The position numbers and the translations under genes are program-made. Below, one piece after another: positions 22,791-33,433 of a DNA stretch of 64,000 nucleotides. Below the pieces are notes generated by a model. The model did no database searches. It was not told the DNA's origin and saw only the letters and a program-made list of their open reading frames with translations. The number at the start of each line of letters is the position of its first letter. Position 1 is the first letter of the stretch. The stretch comes from Arsenophonus sp046530735 (GTDB lineage: Bacteria; Pseudomonadota; Gammaproteobacteria; Enterobacterales; Enterobacteriaceae). The stretch is taken from NCBI GenBank assembly GCA_046530735.1, contig JBHEQV010000001.1, positions 211,553 through 275,552 on the forward strand. Direction: 5' to 3'.

Positions 22791-22989
22791 TCCATTATAT
22801 TAATACTCAGCAATATACTAATCATCACAACCCAGAAATTATTCTATATGCTAAATGCATTCGCAAGTAATTTATGTTAAATAGTCGATTATTTATTAAT
22901 ATTTTATAAATTTATAATGTTTTATTTAATAAAATTAATAAACTTAAATAACATTTAAATATGATTAGATCATATTTAATTCAATAAAC

Positions 22990-23024
22990 AAAATAGTGAT
23001 ACCTAAATTAAGCATCACTATTTT
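22990..23024 (-). terminator. Probable rho-independent terminator of pitA
   Basis: Perfect 11-bp stem AAAATAGTGAT / ATCACTATTTT with a 13-base loop, 27 bases after the pitA stop and followed by T-rich sequence on the minus strand. Confidence 0.7.
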
Positions 23025-23050
23025 CTTATATAGTTTCTCTAACATATCAT

Positions 23051-24541
23051 CTATATAAGTTTTAATGATATCCAGTAAAACAAACCAGAAAGTATAATAG
23101 AAATAGGCAATGTAAATAACCAAACTAGTAATATACTTTTAATTGTTTTAGCTTGTACACCACCACCATCAACAACCATTGTTCCTGCTACAGCAGAAGA
23201 TAAAACTTGCATTGTTGATACAGGCATACCAGTATAACTTGCAACACCAATGGAAACTGCAGCAGTAATTTGAGCAGAAACACCTTGTGCATAAGTCATA
23301 CATTTTTTACCAATTTTTTCACCGATTGTTATGGAAATACGTTTCCAACCAATCATAGTCCCTACAGAAAGCGCTAAAGCAACAGCAATAATAATCCATA
23401 GTGGTGCATATTCCACTGTATTAAGTAAATCATTACTCAAGTTACGCAGAAAACGTGCATCCGAAGAGGATGTTTCTGATAGTTTAGCTACATCTAATGC
23501 TGTATCGGATAAACACATTAATAATCGACGCATTTGATTACGCTGTTCAGGTTTTAGTGCAGAATAACTTTGAATATTCGCTAACATCAGTGATGTCTGT
23601 TTTAATACAGTAATAGGACGTGAATTATCACAATGAAATTTTTCATCTAAAATTTTCAATTCTGACTTATGTCGTGACGACATATTAACAATATATTTTA
23701 CCGCTGACTTATGCTCTTCATAATAATGTTTTAGATGCACCATCGCATCATAGGTACGCGTTATATTATAACCATTAGCATTCATATTAAGCACAAATCC
23801 GGCAGGTGTTACTCCGATTAACACCAGCATAATAAGACCAATACCCTTCTGACCATCATTAGCACCATGGGAAAAACTGACGCCAACGGCAGATAAAATT
23901 AATGCAGTACGTGTCCAGAAAGGGGGTTTCTTTTTACCATTTTTCTTCTCTCGCTCAGCTGGTGTTAAATGAATACGACGACGTTTTTTCGTACCACTCC
24001 AATAACGGCGTAAAAAGAAAATCAACAATCCAGCTATAACAAAACCAATAGCAGGAGAAAGAATAAGAGAAAGAAAAATTTCAATAACTTTTGGAATGTT
24101 TAATGCATCCACTATAGAGGAGTCTGTCACTAATGCATTGGTTAAACCAACACCAATAATAGCGCCTATTAATGTATGTGAGCTAGAAGCTGGTAACCCT
24201 AAATACCAAGTACCCAAATTCCAAATAATAGCCGCTAACAGCATAGAAAAAACCATTGCCAGACCATGAGCAGAACTTACATTAAGCAGAAGATCTGTTG
24301 GCAACAAATGCACAATAGCATAAGCAACACTTAAGCCACCTAAAATAACGCCAAAAAAGTTAAAACCGCCAGCCATAACAACTGCAAATTGAGCTCGCAT
24401 CGCTCGAGTATAAATAACCGTTGCTACTGCATTTGCGGTATCATGAAAACCATTAATTGCTTCATAAAATAGCACAAATAATAGCACTAGTGTTAATAAG
24501 AGACCGGTGTAAAAATCCAATCCAGTAAATAAATGTAGCAT
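23051..24541 (-). CDS. pitA: Low-affinity inorganic phosphate transporter PitA
   Basis: Proton-coupled symporter of metal-phosphate in the inner membrane. 496 aa, near the E. coli length of 499. About ten hydrophobic segments. The two PHO-4 signature repeats are present: GFHDTANAVATVIYTRAM near residues 31-48, and GANDGQKGIGLIMLVLIGV in the second half. Long charged cytoplasmic loop in the middle (GTKKRRRIHLTPAEREKK). ASSSHTLIGAIIGVG and YTGMPVSTMQVLSSAVAG are the paired transport-core segments. It stands alone between IS debris, with a clear terminator. No pst/pho genes are visible. PitA may be an important phosphate and divalent-metal route in this reduced cell (inference). Confidence 0.95.
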   Translation of the reverse strand: MLHLFTGLDFYTGLLLTLVLLFVLFYEAINGFHDTANAVATVIYTRAMRAQFAVVMAGGFNFFGVILGGLSVAYAIVHLLPTDLLLNVSSAHGLAMVFSMLLAAIIWNLGTWYLGLPASSSHTLIGAIIGVGLTNALVTDSSIVDALNIPKVIEIFLSLILSPAIGFVIAGLLIFFLRRYWSGTKKRRRIHLTPAEREKKNGKKKPPFWTRTALILSAVGVSFSHGANDGQKGIGLIMLVLIGVTPAGFVLNMNANGYNITRTYDAMVHLKHYYEEHKSAVKYIVNMSSRHKSELKILDEKFHCDNSRPITVLKQTSLMLANIQSYSALKPEQRNQMRRLLMCLSDTALDVAKLSETSSSDARFLRNLSNDLLNTVEYAPLWIIIAVALALSVGTMIGWKRISITIGEKIGKKCMTYAQGVSAQITAAVSIGVASYTGMPVSTMQVLSSAVAGTMVVDGGGVQAKTIKSILLVWLFTLPISIILSGLFYWISLKLI

Positions 24542-24714
24542 AAACCTTGAGCCAATTTGTTGAATATGAATTCAATACATTATCAGTGATAAACGTTAGC
24601 TGTGGAAGCAAAATCTACATCTTTTTTGACTTTAATTGACAAAAAATAAACAAAAAATATTCTTTACTTTCATTAAGTTAATAAAATTAAAATATATGGA
24701 TTTCTTGTAGTATG

Positions 24715-24965
24715 CTGGCAAAGATTGTTGCTTTGCTCTTATAGAGATTTATAAGCACATCTATATTCAATTGTTGTGGTTTCACATAATGTATTTCAGC
24801 CAGATATTTCAATAAATAAAACGACCCTATACTATGGATCAAGCTTAAGTATCCTTTTAATTAGCTGATATAATTGCTCACATTTTAAATGTAGAATTCA
24901 TTTCAAATAACTATCTGATTATTAAGGCTTATTGTATGATAATAACTAATTTTATGCTCGCTAAA
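24715..24965 (-). mobile_element. IS1595-family element, left fragment (copy 2a)
   Basis: Begins TGGCAAAGATTGTTGCTTTG, the family end, and matches the first about 250 bases of the minus copies at 43.8 and 62.7 kb. It is interrupted at 24.97 kb by IS256 sequence and resumes at 27.14 kb. Confidence 0.65.
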
Positions 24966-24972
24966 AAAGGGT

Positions 24973-26095
24973 GAATTATGTTAATTTGATATGTATATTT
25001 TTGAAGATAGCGATGGCGTATTCTGCTAATTGATTTCGTGGATGATTTTAACAAAAGAGATGATATATTATGAAAATCTAGCTTATAGGAATTTGTGAAA
25101 TGAGATATTATTCTAATCCCTTCCATGAACGCATCCATAATAGTAAGTTCCAGATAGCTGATAACAGCACTCTTGAAGATTAGTGCTAAAGCATACTGCA
25201 ATAACATCCTAAACGAAACTTTGTCGGCAGATCATACCGTTATCCGTAACAGTTATTTATTATAGAGAATCATATAAACTGCTATTGCCGATATTGAGAT
25301 TAAAGTGCTTAAGGTTGAAAGGGACCACACATTATCGACAGGAAACATGGTTTCAAGAGCTTGTTACTATAGCGCCTTATCTGAAGCGTGAAAAATGGCG
25401 AAGAGTTGCTACCATATCTATACTTGCAAGGCAATTTACCGATCTACCGGTGATTTTCACAATGCCATGATGCCACTTTCCTCTCAGTGAAAAACACATG
25501 ATCTTTCTGTCAGCAGCATTGCAGACTGCAGACACTAATAGCTTGAAAACATAGGCAATGGTAGCTGTATGATTTAAGCGATATGCGTTACGTTTATTTT
25601 TTGGCCAAAAGCATAACTATTTTATCAGGTGGGCTGATCGCCTTTATTTACTCCTCATTATCGGCACACTCTGCATGGACATAAGGAGCTCATTTTGCTC
25701 GAAGAGAGTTATTGAAAGTTAAAAGCAAATTGGGCTAAACTTTTTAATGGCTGGAAAGTGCGTTGCTTAATCGTATTTCCAATCTTCTTATGAAGATGGT
25801 GCCCTTGATTTTTGGAATGCAATATCAAAGATATTCCAGTACATGCAGCATCAACGTTATTAGATACATAAAATAGGTAATGCACTGACTTTACTCCAAA
25901 AATGTAGCCATTCGAAAGTTAAAGTTAAGGTACGGAAGAGGTATGGCTAGCAAAGAGTCGCGATCCAGTTAATAAAGGCTTTAATACTTTGTTGATAATC
26001 TTTTCAGTGAAATATTCCTGCAGCGATGAAGAAGCTGGAGAAAGAGCGAGAAGAATGATTAGCACTCTACAACTTCTATTCAGCGCACTTGGCAT
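24973..26095 (+). mobile_element. Decayed IS256-family element (plus copy P2), 3' truncated
   Basis: Starts GAATTATGTTAATTTG. Plus frames give the EIKVLKVE block near 25300, DFHNAM-like residues near 25450, the HGRKEL position near 25680, FWNAISK-like residues near 25820 and MKKLEKEREE near 26025. The sequence then switches at about 26095 to an opposite-strand copy (M4). Roughly 0.3 kb of its 3' end is missing. Confidence 0.7.
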
Positions 26096-27129
26096 CAATA
26101 AGAATTTATTAGTGGCATCACGGCTCTCTGCTAGGCAAATCTACGGCAGAGCTTACCTTAACTTTCAGTTCTGTATACTTTTGGAGAGTAAAACCAGTAT
26201 ATTAGTTATTTTGTGTAGCTAATGTCGTTAATTCTGTATGCCCTGCGGAATATCTTTACCATTGCATTCTAAAATTAAGAGCACTCGTCTTTTCCATAGG
26301 AATTCTAGAAGATGTGGTTAAGATCCATGGCTTACAGACCATATGAGAAGTTTGACTCAGTTCGCTTCCGACTCTTGATAACCATATTTACCGCAACTGG
26401 TTTCTATTACGTCTATATTTAATGATGTCGATAAATGAAGCAGCAGATAAAGGCAATCAGACTATATCTGACAGGACGATATATGTCATCGGAATAGAAA
26501 TAAACGTTAGGTGTATCGCTAAATCACATAAGTACCATATTATCAGTGCTCTTCAAATAATTGCTGTTTTAGTTTACTTACTGGCACTGGTAGAGAAGAT
26601 CATGTGCTTTTCATCGATGGATAGGAGGATGCCAAATAGAGATTCGTAAAAATCAGCGGTGGCTGTAGCTCGGGGAGATACAGTTATGATAACAATTCTT
26701 TGCCGCTTTTTGCACGTTTTAAATAAGACGGTAGCAATGAGTTGTTGAAATATATTTTATTGCCGCTTTGATTTCCTAATCTTAAACACTTTAATCTCAA
26801 CATTGACAATAGCGCTTTATATGGTTCATTATGACAAATAACCGTTACGGGCGATGGCATTTTTCCGCACGTCGATAAAAAGGCAGTGCTGAATATGTCG
26901 AGCAGTATGGCTTTCGAGCACCGCCTTAACAACTCGGTGCCTATCAGCTGCCATCAGCATTACGGATAAATTCATGAAAAAGATCAGAATAATATTTCAT
27001 TTACAGATTCCTGTAGAATAGACTTTTATGAGATAGAATTTTTCTATTGATGAAATCATTTACAAAATCAATTAGTAGGATACAGCCTACATCTCTAAAA
27101 TCCCATATACCAGAAATGAGAATAATTCC
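26096..27129 (-). mobile_element. Decayed IS256-family element (copy M4), fused head-on to P2
   Basis: From about 26096 the sequence matches minus copies (TTATTAGTGGCATCACGGCT at the junction) and runs to the terminal repeat at 27129. The minus frame at 26684-26932 retains LSMLRLKCLRLGNQSG and FNNSLLPSYLKRAKSGKE, equivalent to the family blocks VEIKVPK-R and FNSSLLPPYLKRAKS. It lacks its 3' quarter. P2 and M4 together look like a recombination product of two copies. Confidence 0.75.
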
Positions 27130-27139
27130 ATTTATATTA

Positions 27140-27640
27140 ATTGTCAGCACTGAAGCAAAGAAGAAGTGATATTATCTAAACGCTATTTTTAAATCAATGC
27201 CTGTTTGTTTTTCTGACTCCCTCGTAAAGTAAAGCTATTTAACATACATCGTAGATAATTAAACCATTTATTCTTGTAATGTAGTTTCGCTAGAAGACTT
27301 CTAGTAAGATTATTAAATGTTTTTCTGTAATTGGAGTTTTTTAATGATATCGCTGTAACCCTAATGAATCTCCACAGTGGATAGTATGTTCATTGTGAAA
27401 ATGTGATGAGATATAAAATAGAATGAGTTGATTTAATACATGAATCGAGATCATCTAATAGATTATAATCAAGCAAACTAATGAAATACAGCTTTATGCT
27501 GACAGGAAGTTAGTAAAAAGTATTTTTTATCTTTATGACTATTTTCTTTTTCATGGCAATTTCACTACTATAGTGAAAATCCTTTATACAGTATAAGAAA
27601 TTTCTAGAATAATCTTTACAAAGATAGTCATAAACACATT
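27140..27640 (-). mobile_element. IS1595-family element, right fragment (copy 2b)
   Basis: Resumes the IS1595 sequence interrupted at 24965, missing about 270 bases of the middle, and runs to the terminal repeat near 27640 (ATCTTTACAAAGATAGTC). It contains the complement of the KLDHKNKWFSYLRC-type block found in all copies. Confidence 0.65.
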
Positions 27641-27664
27641 TTTACTATACCTATAATTTAATTC

Positions 27665-28678
27665 TGCTCTAGATCGCATTTCTAATTTAGAAACAGTTTA
27701 AAGAAATTGCTTCAATCTATTATTCCAGCAATACTAGTAAGAAGAAAGATGTGGCTATTTTTTAGTTTATTTAATACAGGAAAAAAAACTCTTTCTACCG
27801 ATTCCCTAAACATAAATTAATTAGTGATGATTATCATTGATAGAATGATGATAATGTATTTAATTTTGAAGGTGGTTATTATGCCAACACAATAAATTTG
27901 GCTAAACAGCTCAAGACTAATATTTATAATGCTATTAAACATGATACATTATTAGAAAATGTCACTGCTTAACTAATTGATCTGTTGATTTTAATGATGG
28001 AACAAAAATAGAAAATACTCGTGTTTCTTATCCTATCTATCATATTAATGATATTATTAAACCGATTTTAAAATCAAATAATCTGAGAAAAATTATTTTT
28101 TCATAACCGATCTCCCATTTTTTTGTGTTTTACCGTTTTTATCTTGCTTAATACCAGAACAGACAGAGTATCACTTTTTATCCAGTTTCACCACTAAATT
28201 AGCAAAAACTAAACGCAATATTACTAAATCAACGCCAACTTTTCTAGCATGTTTTGCCATAATTTTCTTTCTGAGATTACATCCTACTTAATATACTGAA
28301 GTATTAGCTAAGAAAATACAACCGGCTGATACAAAAAGTATATCCAGTTCATTCCGGTTAAAATGAAACTGCTAAATATATTTCAATAAATATACTCAAG
28401 TTATCATTGATGCAATCTTAAATAGGGTATATAAATAAAACGAAAACTATAAATTTACCAGTTTTTAATTTAGCTATACCTATCAATTTGCTGGAAATAA
28501 AGAATAATATTCTGGATTTTAATTACCTATTAAGATAATAGTAATGAGAAAAGTTAAAGTTAAAGTTAAAGTTAAAGTTAAAGTTAAAGACTTAGATAAG
28601 CGTGATTATTAATCATTTAAAAAAATATACTGATACCAAAGTTGGATCGCACTTATAGAAGTTGACCATAAATTATAA
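27665..28678 (+). pseudogene. pckA: Decayed, 5'-truncated pckA (phosphoenolpyruvate carboxykinase, ATP)
   Basis: PckA converts oxaloacetate to phosphoenolpyruvate in gluconeogenesis. Only the C-terminal half survives, cut by an IS1595 copy on the left. Recognisable blocks: SSNTSKKKDVAIFF; GKKTLSTDP (kinase-1a motif, GKTTLSTDP in the family); FNFEGGYYANTINLAKQLK; GTKIENTRVSYPIYHINDII; LPVFNLAIPINL; KYTDT; and the end ALIEVDHKL with TAA. Stops and shifts occur throughout, for example TAA inside NVTA. Near the C-terminus six tandem GTTAAA units replace the normal sequence. Identity is firm despite the damage. Confidence 0.9.
28553..28588 (+). repeat. Six tandem GTTAAA hexamers inside the pckA remnant
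   Basis: Exact hexanucleotide repeat, six units, flanked by further AAA. It would encode alternating Val-Lys in the pckA frame. Confidence 0.95.
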
Positions 28679-29047
28679 TTTTTTGTTAAAGTCGCCACTA
28701 ATAAAATAAAAGTACATAGAAAATAATAAAATGTGTAAATTTTCATTTAATTGTGAATATAAATTGCTGTTTTTATGAACTGAAAGAGACGACAAAATTT
28801 TTTCTTAAACTTTTTCTATGATCTTGTTGTTCTGTTTATTATAACTAATAGTATATAAATCAAAAGATGTAATTTATTAAAACATTTAACCTTAAAATAA
28901 ATTTTTATTCATTGTCGTGATAATAAAATTGAGCAAAAATATTAAAAATCGACAAGAGCTAAAAACTATCAGTACAAAGATGACATAAGTAAACGGTAAA
29001 AGAAACGATCTAAGTAATCTCGTTTTTCATCTTATGCTAAAAAGGTT
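28679..29047. other. Intergenic spacer after the pckA remnant
   Basis: AT-rich, with no recognised coding remnant on either strand. Confidence 0.5.
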
Positions 29048-30466
29048 GAATTATGCTCATTTTCTGTGTAAGGTTTTCGAATATACTGATGTATCTCTTA
29101 CTAATTGGTTTCGTAAATGATTTCAACATCAGAAAGATAATATGCCATGAAAAGTCTACCCTACAGATATCACGAAATAAAAATTACTTTGTTCCCTTAT
29201 GTTAATTCATCTGCAATGCCTACTAGGAAACTGATAGCACCGTTCTTGAGGTAAAGTTCGAATCATGCTGTAATAACATACTGAACCCCTCCATTATCAG
29301 AGTGAGCACTGGCCGCTATACCGACGTCTATAACACAATTATTTTCCATAGCGAACCACCCATATATGATAGTATTAGCAATGTTGAGATTACAATACCT
29401 AAGACCAGAGGGATCGTAGTGGCAACAGAATATGCTTCAATAGCTTCTTGCTACTATTTATTTAAAACGTGTAAAAATCGAAGAAGAGTTGTTATCATGC
29501 CATGCCCTGTATATGCGGAGACATTAGCTTACCGGTGATTTTTTACACAGCCATGATGCGTGCTTATCGGTGAAAATACATAATCTCTCTGTAGCACTAT
29601 CAGTAGACTGAAACAGTAATGCCTTGAAGAGCATTCACAATATGGTACTTGCGTGATTTAGAGATATACCTAACGTTTATTCTTAGATGAAGGCATATGT
29701 TATTCTGCAAGGCAAGCTGATCGCCTCTTTCTGATTAGTTATATTGGCAGCACTGTGCGCATGGATGTAAAGGAGCTACTTGCGGTAGAAGATGGTTATT
29801 GAGAGTTCAGAAGCAACCTAGTGGGTAACTTTCAATGGCTGGTGAGCACGGATCCTTAATCGTATCTTCCAGATTTGGCTACGGGATAGGTACCTTTAGT
29901 TTTAGAATGCAATGGGGAAAGATATTCACGAGCATGTAGCGCAAACGTCGTTGGATGCACAAAATAGTTAATGCACCGCCTTCACTCCATAAAAACATTG
30001 AATCTAAAATTAAAATGTGGTGGGGAAGCTGCAGAAAATTTAGCTAGTAGAAGAGAGTCGCGATTTCTATAATAAAGCCTTTAATGGTTTGCTGACAAGG
30101 TTTTTAGCGTATCCTACAGCGATTAAAAAAAGCTGGATAAAGAGCGAGAGGAGCTGTTGACATTCCTATGACTTCCGTAAGCACGCTGCGCATTAATAAG
30201 AATAAAAAATTTGATTGAATTAACTTTTTTCAGTAGTAATGCTATGACTTATGCGCGAAGCGTAAAGCAACTGTGGCTCAAGAAAAGCAATCATTTCAAT
30301 GATATTTAACTTGCTTTTACTCAAAATAGCTGGAACCGAGCTAAGGGATTTAATTTACTGACACTAGTAGTAAACAAAATTCAATTTAAGGATAAAAAGC
30401 AAATTCACGAAGTATTAGCGTGGAATGTAGCTTGACCGTCATGGATCAGATTTACCAATCATCCTC
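29048..30466 (+). mobile_element. Decayed IS256-family element, full length (plus copy P3)
   Basis: Starts GAATTATGCTCATTTTC, ends near ACCAATCATCCTC. About 1.42 kb. The plus frame at 29302-29538 retains ISNVEITIPKTRGIVVATEY, equivalent to the family's GDVEIKVPKTRDRSG block, and FKTCKNRRRVVIM. The later blocks (YVNVR, HGRKE, SWVTFNGW, FRMQWGKIF) can be followed across frames. Same family and age class as the others. Confidence 0.75.
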
Positions 30467-30605
30467 TAATTTAAGGATGATGTAATAGTTAGAAATATTG
30501 AAGTATTATGCTTACTTTTAAGCGCAGTATTTAGCTAAAATTATGATTTTTTCATTAACATGAATATTATTCAATATATATTTTACCGATTTTAATTGAT
30601 TCAAA

Positions 30606-30630
30606 AACATTAATATTTTTTATTAATGTT
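30606..30630. terminator. Perfect 10-bp hairpin, possible terminator
   Basis: AACATTAATA / TATTAATGTT arms with a five-T loop. It has no GC-rich stem, so it is a weak terminator at best. Confidence 0.4.
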
Positions 30631-30798
30631 GACTTACTTGAATTTTAGAATGACGATGGTGATAACTTACTCTTTTTGAGATCTATCGAACAATTAGAAG
30701 GACCCTGACTGTCCACCATACTATTTATAAACTTTTTAAAAAGGTTATTAATAGTCCTTTTTTTTTCAAAAAAGCTAGCCACATAATCTATATAAATT

Positions 30799-30833
30799 AT
30801 TATAAATTTATTTTTAAAAAATAAATTTATAAT
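30799..30833 (-). terminator. AT-only palindrome downstream of lnt
   Basis: Arms ATTATAAATTTA and TAAATTTATAAT around TTTTTAAAAAA, about 95 bases beyond the lnt stop. Possible weak terminator of the corC-lnt transcript. Confidence 0.4.
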
Positions 30834-30927
30834 AAAAATATCATTAACTAAATTTAATGATAAATATTAATAAATAAGATAAAACCATATCATCGATAGT
30901 TAAGAACATGATAATAATTAATATATG

Positions 30928-32466
30928 CTAAATTGATTGGTTTTTTTTTCTTAATAAAAATGTCAATATGATAAATAGAGCAACTAATCCCCACATAGGC
31001 CAGTTACTCCAGCGTGCATAAGGTGTAAGACCAAATGTCGGTGTTACCTCAGCGCTTAATACTGAGCGAGTAAATTGAGGAAGCTCTGCCTGAATATCTC
31101 CATTAGGTGTAATCACTGCGGTAACACCATTATTAGTAGCACGCAATAATGGCCGACCAAGCTCAAGTGCACGCATGCGCGCCATTTGAAAGTGTTGCCA
31201 TGGACCGATAGAATGCCCAAACCATGCATCATTTGAAACTGTCAATAAAAAATCGGTATCTGATTTAAAGTTATCTCTAACTTGGGTGCCTAAAATAATT
31301 TCATAGCAGATAGCAGCAGTCAGATTAATATTGCCAGCAGTTAACTGCTGTTGCTTATAATTACCACGACTAAAACCTGACATTGGTAAATTAAATAAAG
31401 GGGAAATTGGCCGAAGAATATTTTTTAATGGCACAAATTCGCCAAAAGGCACCAAGTGGTGCTTCTGATAACGATTGCTGGTTGGATATTGATAAGGTTT
31501 ATTATCTCCTAACACAATAATACTATTAAAAAAATTGCTCACTCCCCGTGTGCTTAGTTTAGCATCAACAATACCAGTAATTAAGCGAGTATTTTGTAAG
31601 CGTAGAAGCTTATCTAATGAGATCAGCCAACCGTTATTATCTGATTCGATTGAGGGAATAGCGGACTCAGGCCAGATAACGATTTTAGCGTTACCAAAAT
31701 AAGGTTTAGAGAGATCGAGATAGGTAGTTATAGTTTGTTCGAGAAATCCTGGTTGCCATTTTAAATTTTGCAGAATATTACCTTGAACTAAAACAATTTG
31801 TGTTTTTTTTTCTGTAACTGGGGTAAACCATTGATAATTCTTAATTATTAAAGGTAAAAATAATAAAATAATTGCTGAAATTAGAGGAACAACTCGGCGT
31901 TTTATGCAAGCAAAAACTAAGCAGCTACTAATAATCATCAGTAGCAATGTTATCATCTCAACACCAAATATCGGTGCGATAGCTTTTAGTGGCCCATCGA
32001 TTTGACTATAACCAAATTGTAACCAAGGAAAACCAGTTAATATACAACCACGTAAATATTCAGTTATTTGCCATATTACTGGCGCGGCAAAAATAAAGCG
32101 AGTAATATTAATCCGTGGAAAAAATTGATTAAGTAGATAAGCAAATAACGCAGGATAAAGTGATAAATACCCTGCTAGTAATATGACTAAAAAGATATTA
32201 ACCACCAATGGCATACCACCAAAATCAGCGATACTGACATAAACCCAGTTAATATCACTACCAAATAAACTAATTCCCCAACAAAATGCTATTAAACTTG
32301 CTTGTTTGCTTGAACGATTAACAATTAGCAACTGTAAGCCAAAAAGAGAGAAAAGAGCAGCTAACCAAATATCAAAAGGTGAAAAAGCCAATGTTCCACA
32401 GAGCCCGAAGATTAAGGCAGATAAGATTCTTAGCCTCTGATGTTGATAGAATGGAATTTTATTCAT
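30928..32466 (-). CDS. lnt: Apolipoprotein N-acyltransferase
   Basis: Adds the third acyl chain to the N-terminal Cys of lipoproteins in the inner membrane, needed for export by Lol. 512 aa, the same size as E. coli Lnt. Five or six N-terminal membrane segments (residues about 12-215), then a nitrilase domain. Catalytic triad elements: Glu in VIWPESAIPS, Lys in the loop after FGEFVPLKN, Cys in AICYEIILG. A final C-terminal hydrophobic helix is followed by RKKNQSI. It starts 5 bases after the corC stop, so the two are co-transcribed. Retention matches the presence of LptE and presumably other lipoproteins. Confidence 0.95.
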   Translation of the reverse strand: MNKIPFYQHQRLRILSALIFGLCGTLAFSPFDIWLAALFSLFGLQLLIVNRSSKQASLIAFCWGISLFGSDINWVYVSIADFGGMPLVVNIFLVILLAGYLSLYPALFAYLLNQFFPRINITRFIFAAPVIWQITEYLRGCILTGFPWLQFGYSQIDGPLKAIAPIFGVEMITLLLMIISSCLVFACIKRRVVPLISAIILLFLPLIIKNYQWFTPVTEKKTQIVLVQGNILQNLKWQPGFLEQTITTYLDLSKPYFGNAKIVIWPESAIPSIESDNNGWLISLDKLLRLQNTRLITGIVDAKLSTRGVSNFFNSIIVLGDNKPYQYPTSNRYQKHHLVPFGEFVPLKNILRPISPLFNLPMSGFSRGNYKQQQLTAGNINLTAAICYEIILGTQVRDNFKSDTDFLLTVSNDAWFGHSIGPWQHFQMARMRALELGRPLLRATNNGVTAVITPNGDIQAELPQFTRSVLSAEVTPTFGLTPYARWSNWPMWGLVALFIILTFLLRKKNQSI

Positions 32467-32471
32467 TAAAA

Positions 32472-33350
32472 TTATTCTTCTGCAAGATTTGGAATGGGTC
32501 CTTCATCAGGAATTTTTACCTGAACTTGAATAATTTTACGACTATCAGCAATACTAATTTTAAAAATATAACCATCAATAGTTATGATTTCTCCTCGAGA
32601 AGGCAAATGCCCGAATGCTTGCATCACCAAACCACCAATGGTATCAATTTCTTCATCGTTAAAGTGCGTCCCAAATGCTTTGTTGAAATAATCAATTTGG
32701 GTTAGTGCACGAACAGAATAAGCATATTTACTTAGTTGACGAATATCAATGTCTTCATCATCATCATACTCGTCTTCAATCTCACCAACAATTAATTCAA
32801 GAATGTCTTCGATTGTCACTAAGCCGGAAACGCCACCAAATTCATCGATAACAATTGCCATATGATAACGTTGTGAACGAAACTCTTTTAATAACAAATC
32901 AACTCGTTTGCTTTCAGGAACAACAACAGCGGGACGTAATACTTTATCGATATTGAAAGGTTCAGCATCAGTACGCATAAATGGTAGCAAATCTTTAGCC
33001 ATCAATAGACCTTCAATATGATCTTTATCTTCACTAATTACTGGAAAACGAGAATGTGCTGAGTCGATAATCACATCAAGGCAATCATCTAATAATTGAT
33101 TTCGTTTTAAGGTTACTATCTGAGAGCGTGGGATCATAATATCCCGAACACGCTCATCAGAAATATTCATTACCCCTTCAAGCATTTCTCTAGTATCAGG
33201 ATCAATAACATCTTTTTGCTCTGAATCACGAATGAGTTCAACTAAGTCATCACGATTTTTAAGTTCACCGTGAAATAATTGATTAAGACGCTCAAAAAAA
33301 CTCTTTTTCGAGTAATTATTATCATTGTTTGCAGGATGCTCGTCGCTCAT
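32472..33350 (-). CDS. corC: CorC/YbeX family CBS-domain protein
   Basis: YbeX/CorC has been linked to magnesium/cobalt efflux and, in E. coli, to ribosome metabolism; its exact activity is not settled. 292 aa (E. coli 292). N-terminal GELKNRDDLVELIRDSEQ; a CBS pair with IMIPRSQIVTLKRNQ near residues 76-90 and VDLLLKEFRSQRYHMAIVID; then the C-terminal CorC/HlyC transporter-associated domain (DTIGGLVMQAFGHLPSRGE). Acidic stretch EDEYDDDEDID before that domain. It precedes lnt by 5 bases and follows ybeY by about 80 bases, the standard ybeZYX-lnt order. Confidence 0.94.
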   Translation of the reverse strand: MSDEHPANNDNNYSKKSFFERLNQLFHGELKNRDDLVELIRDSEQKDVIDPDTREMLEGVMNISDERVRDIMIPRSQIVTLKRNQLLDDCLDVIIDSAHSRFPVISEDKDHIEGLLMAKDLLPFMRTDAEPFNIDKVLRPAVVVPESKRVDLLLKEFRSQRYHMAIVIDEFGGVSGLVTIEDILELIVGEIEDEYDDDEDIDIRQLSKYAYSVRALTQIDYFNKAFGTHFNDEEIDTIGGLVMQAFGHLPSRGEIITIDGYIFKISIADSRKIIQVQVKIPDEGPIPNLAEE

Positions 33351-33433
33351 GGCGTTTTATTAAAATTTCTCTAAGTAGTTTATTGTATCAATTGTTTAAC
33401 ATAAAAGTACCATTATAGTTACGCCTTTTCATG

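Larger units (their letters stand above)
30467..30927. other. Spacer between IS256 P3 and the lnt stop
   Basis: No coding remnant recognised. It holds two AT-rich hairpins, listed separately, and a T-run near 30755-30765. Confidence 0.5.

Noticed and set aside
23331..23537. Plus-strand open frame within pitA
   Set aside because: Antisense shadow of the intact pitA gene with no RBS or known homologue.
32379..32705. 108-codon plus-strand frame over corC/lnt
   Set aside because: Antisense to two confident genes; a chance open frame in AT-rich DNA.
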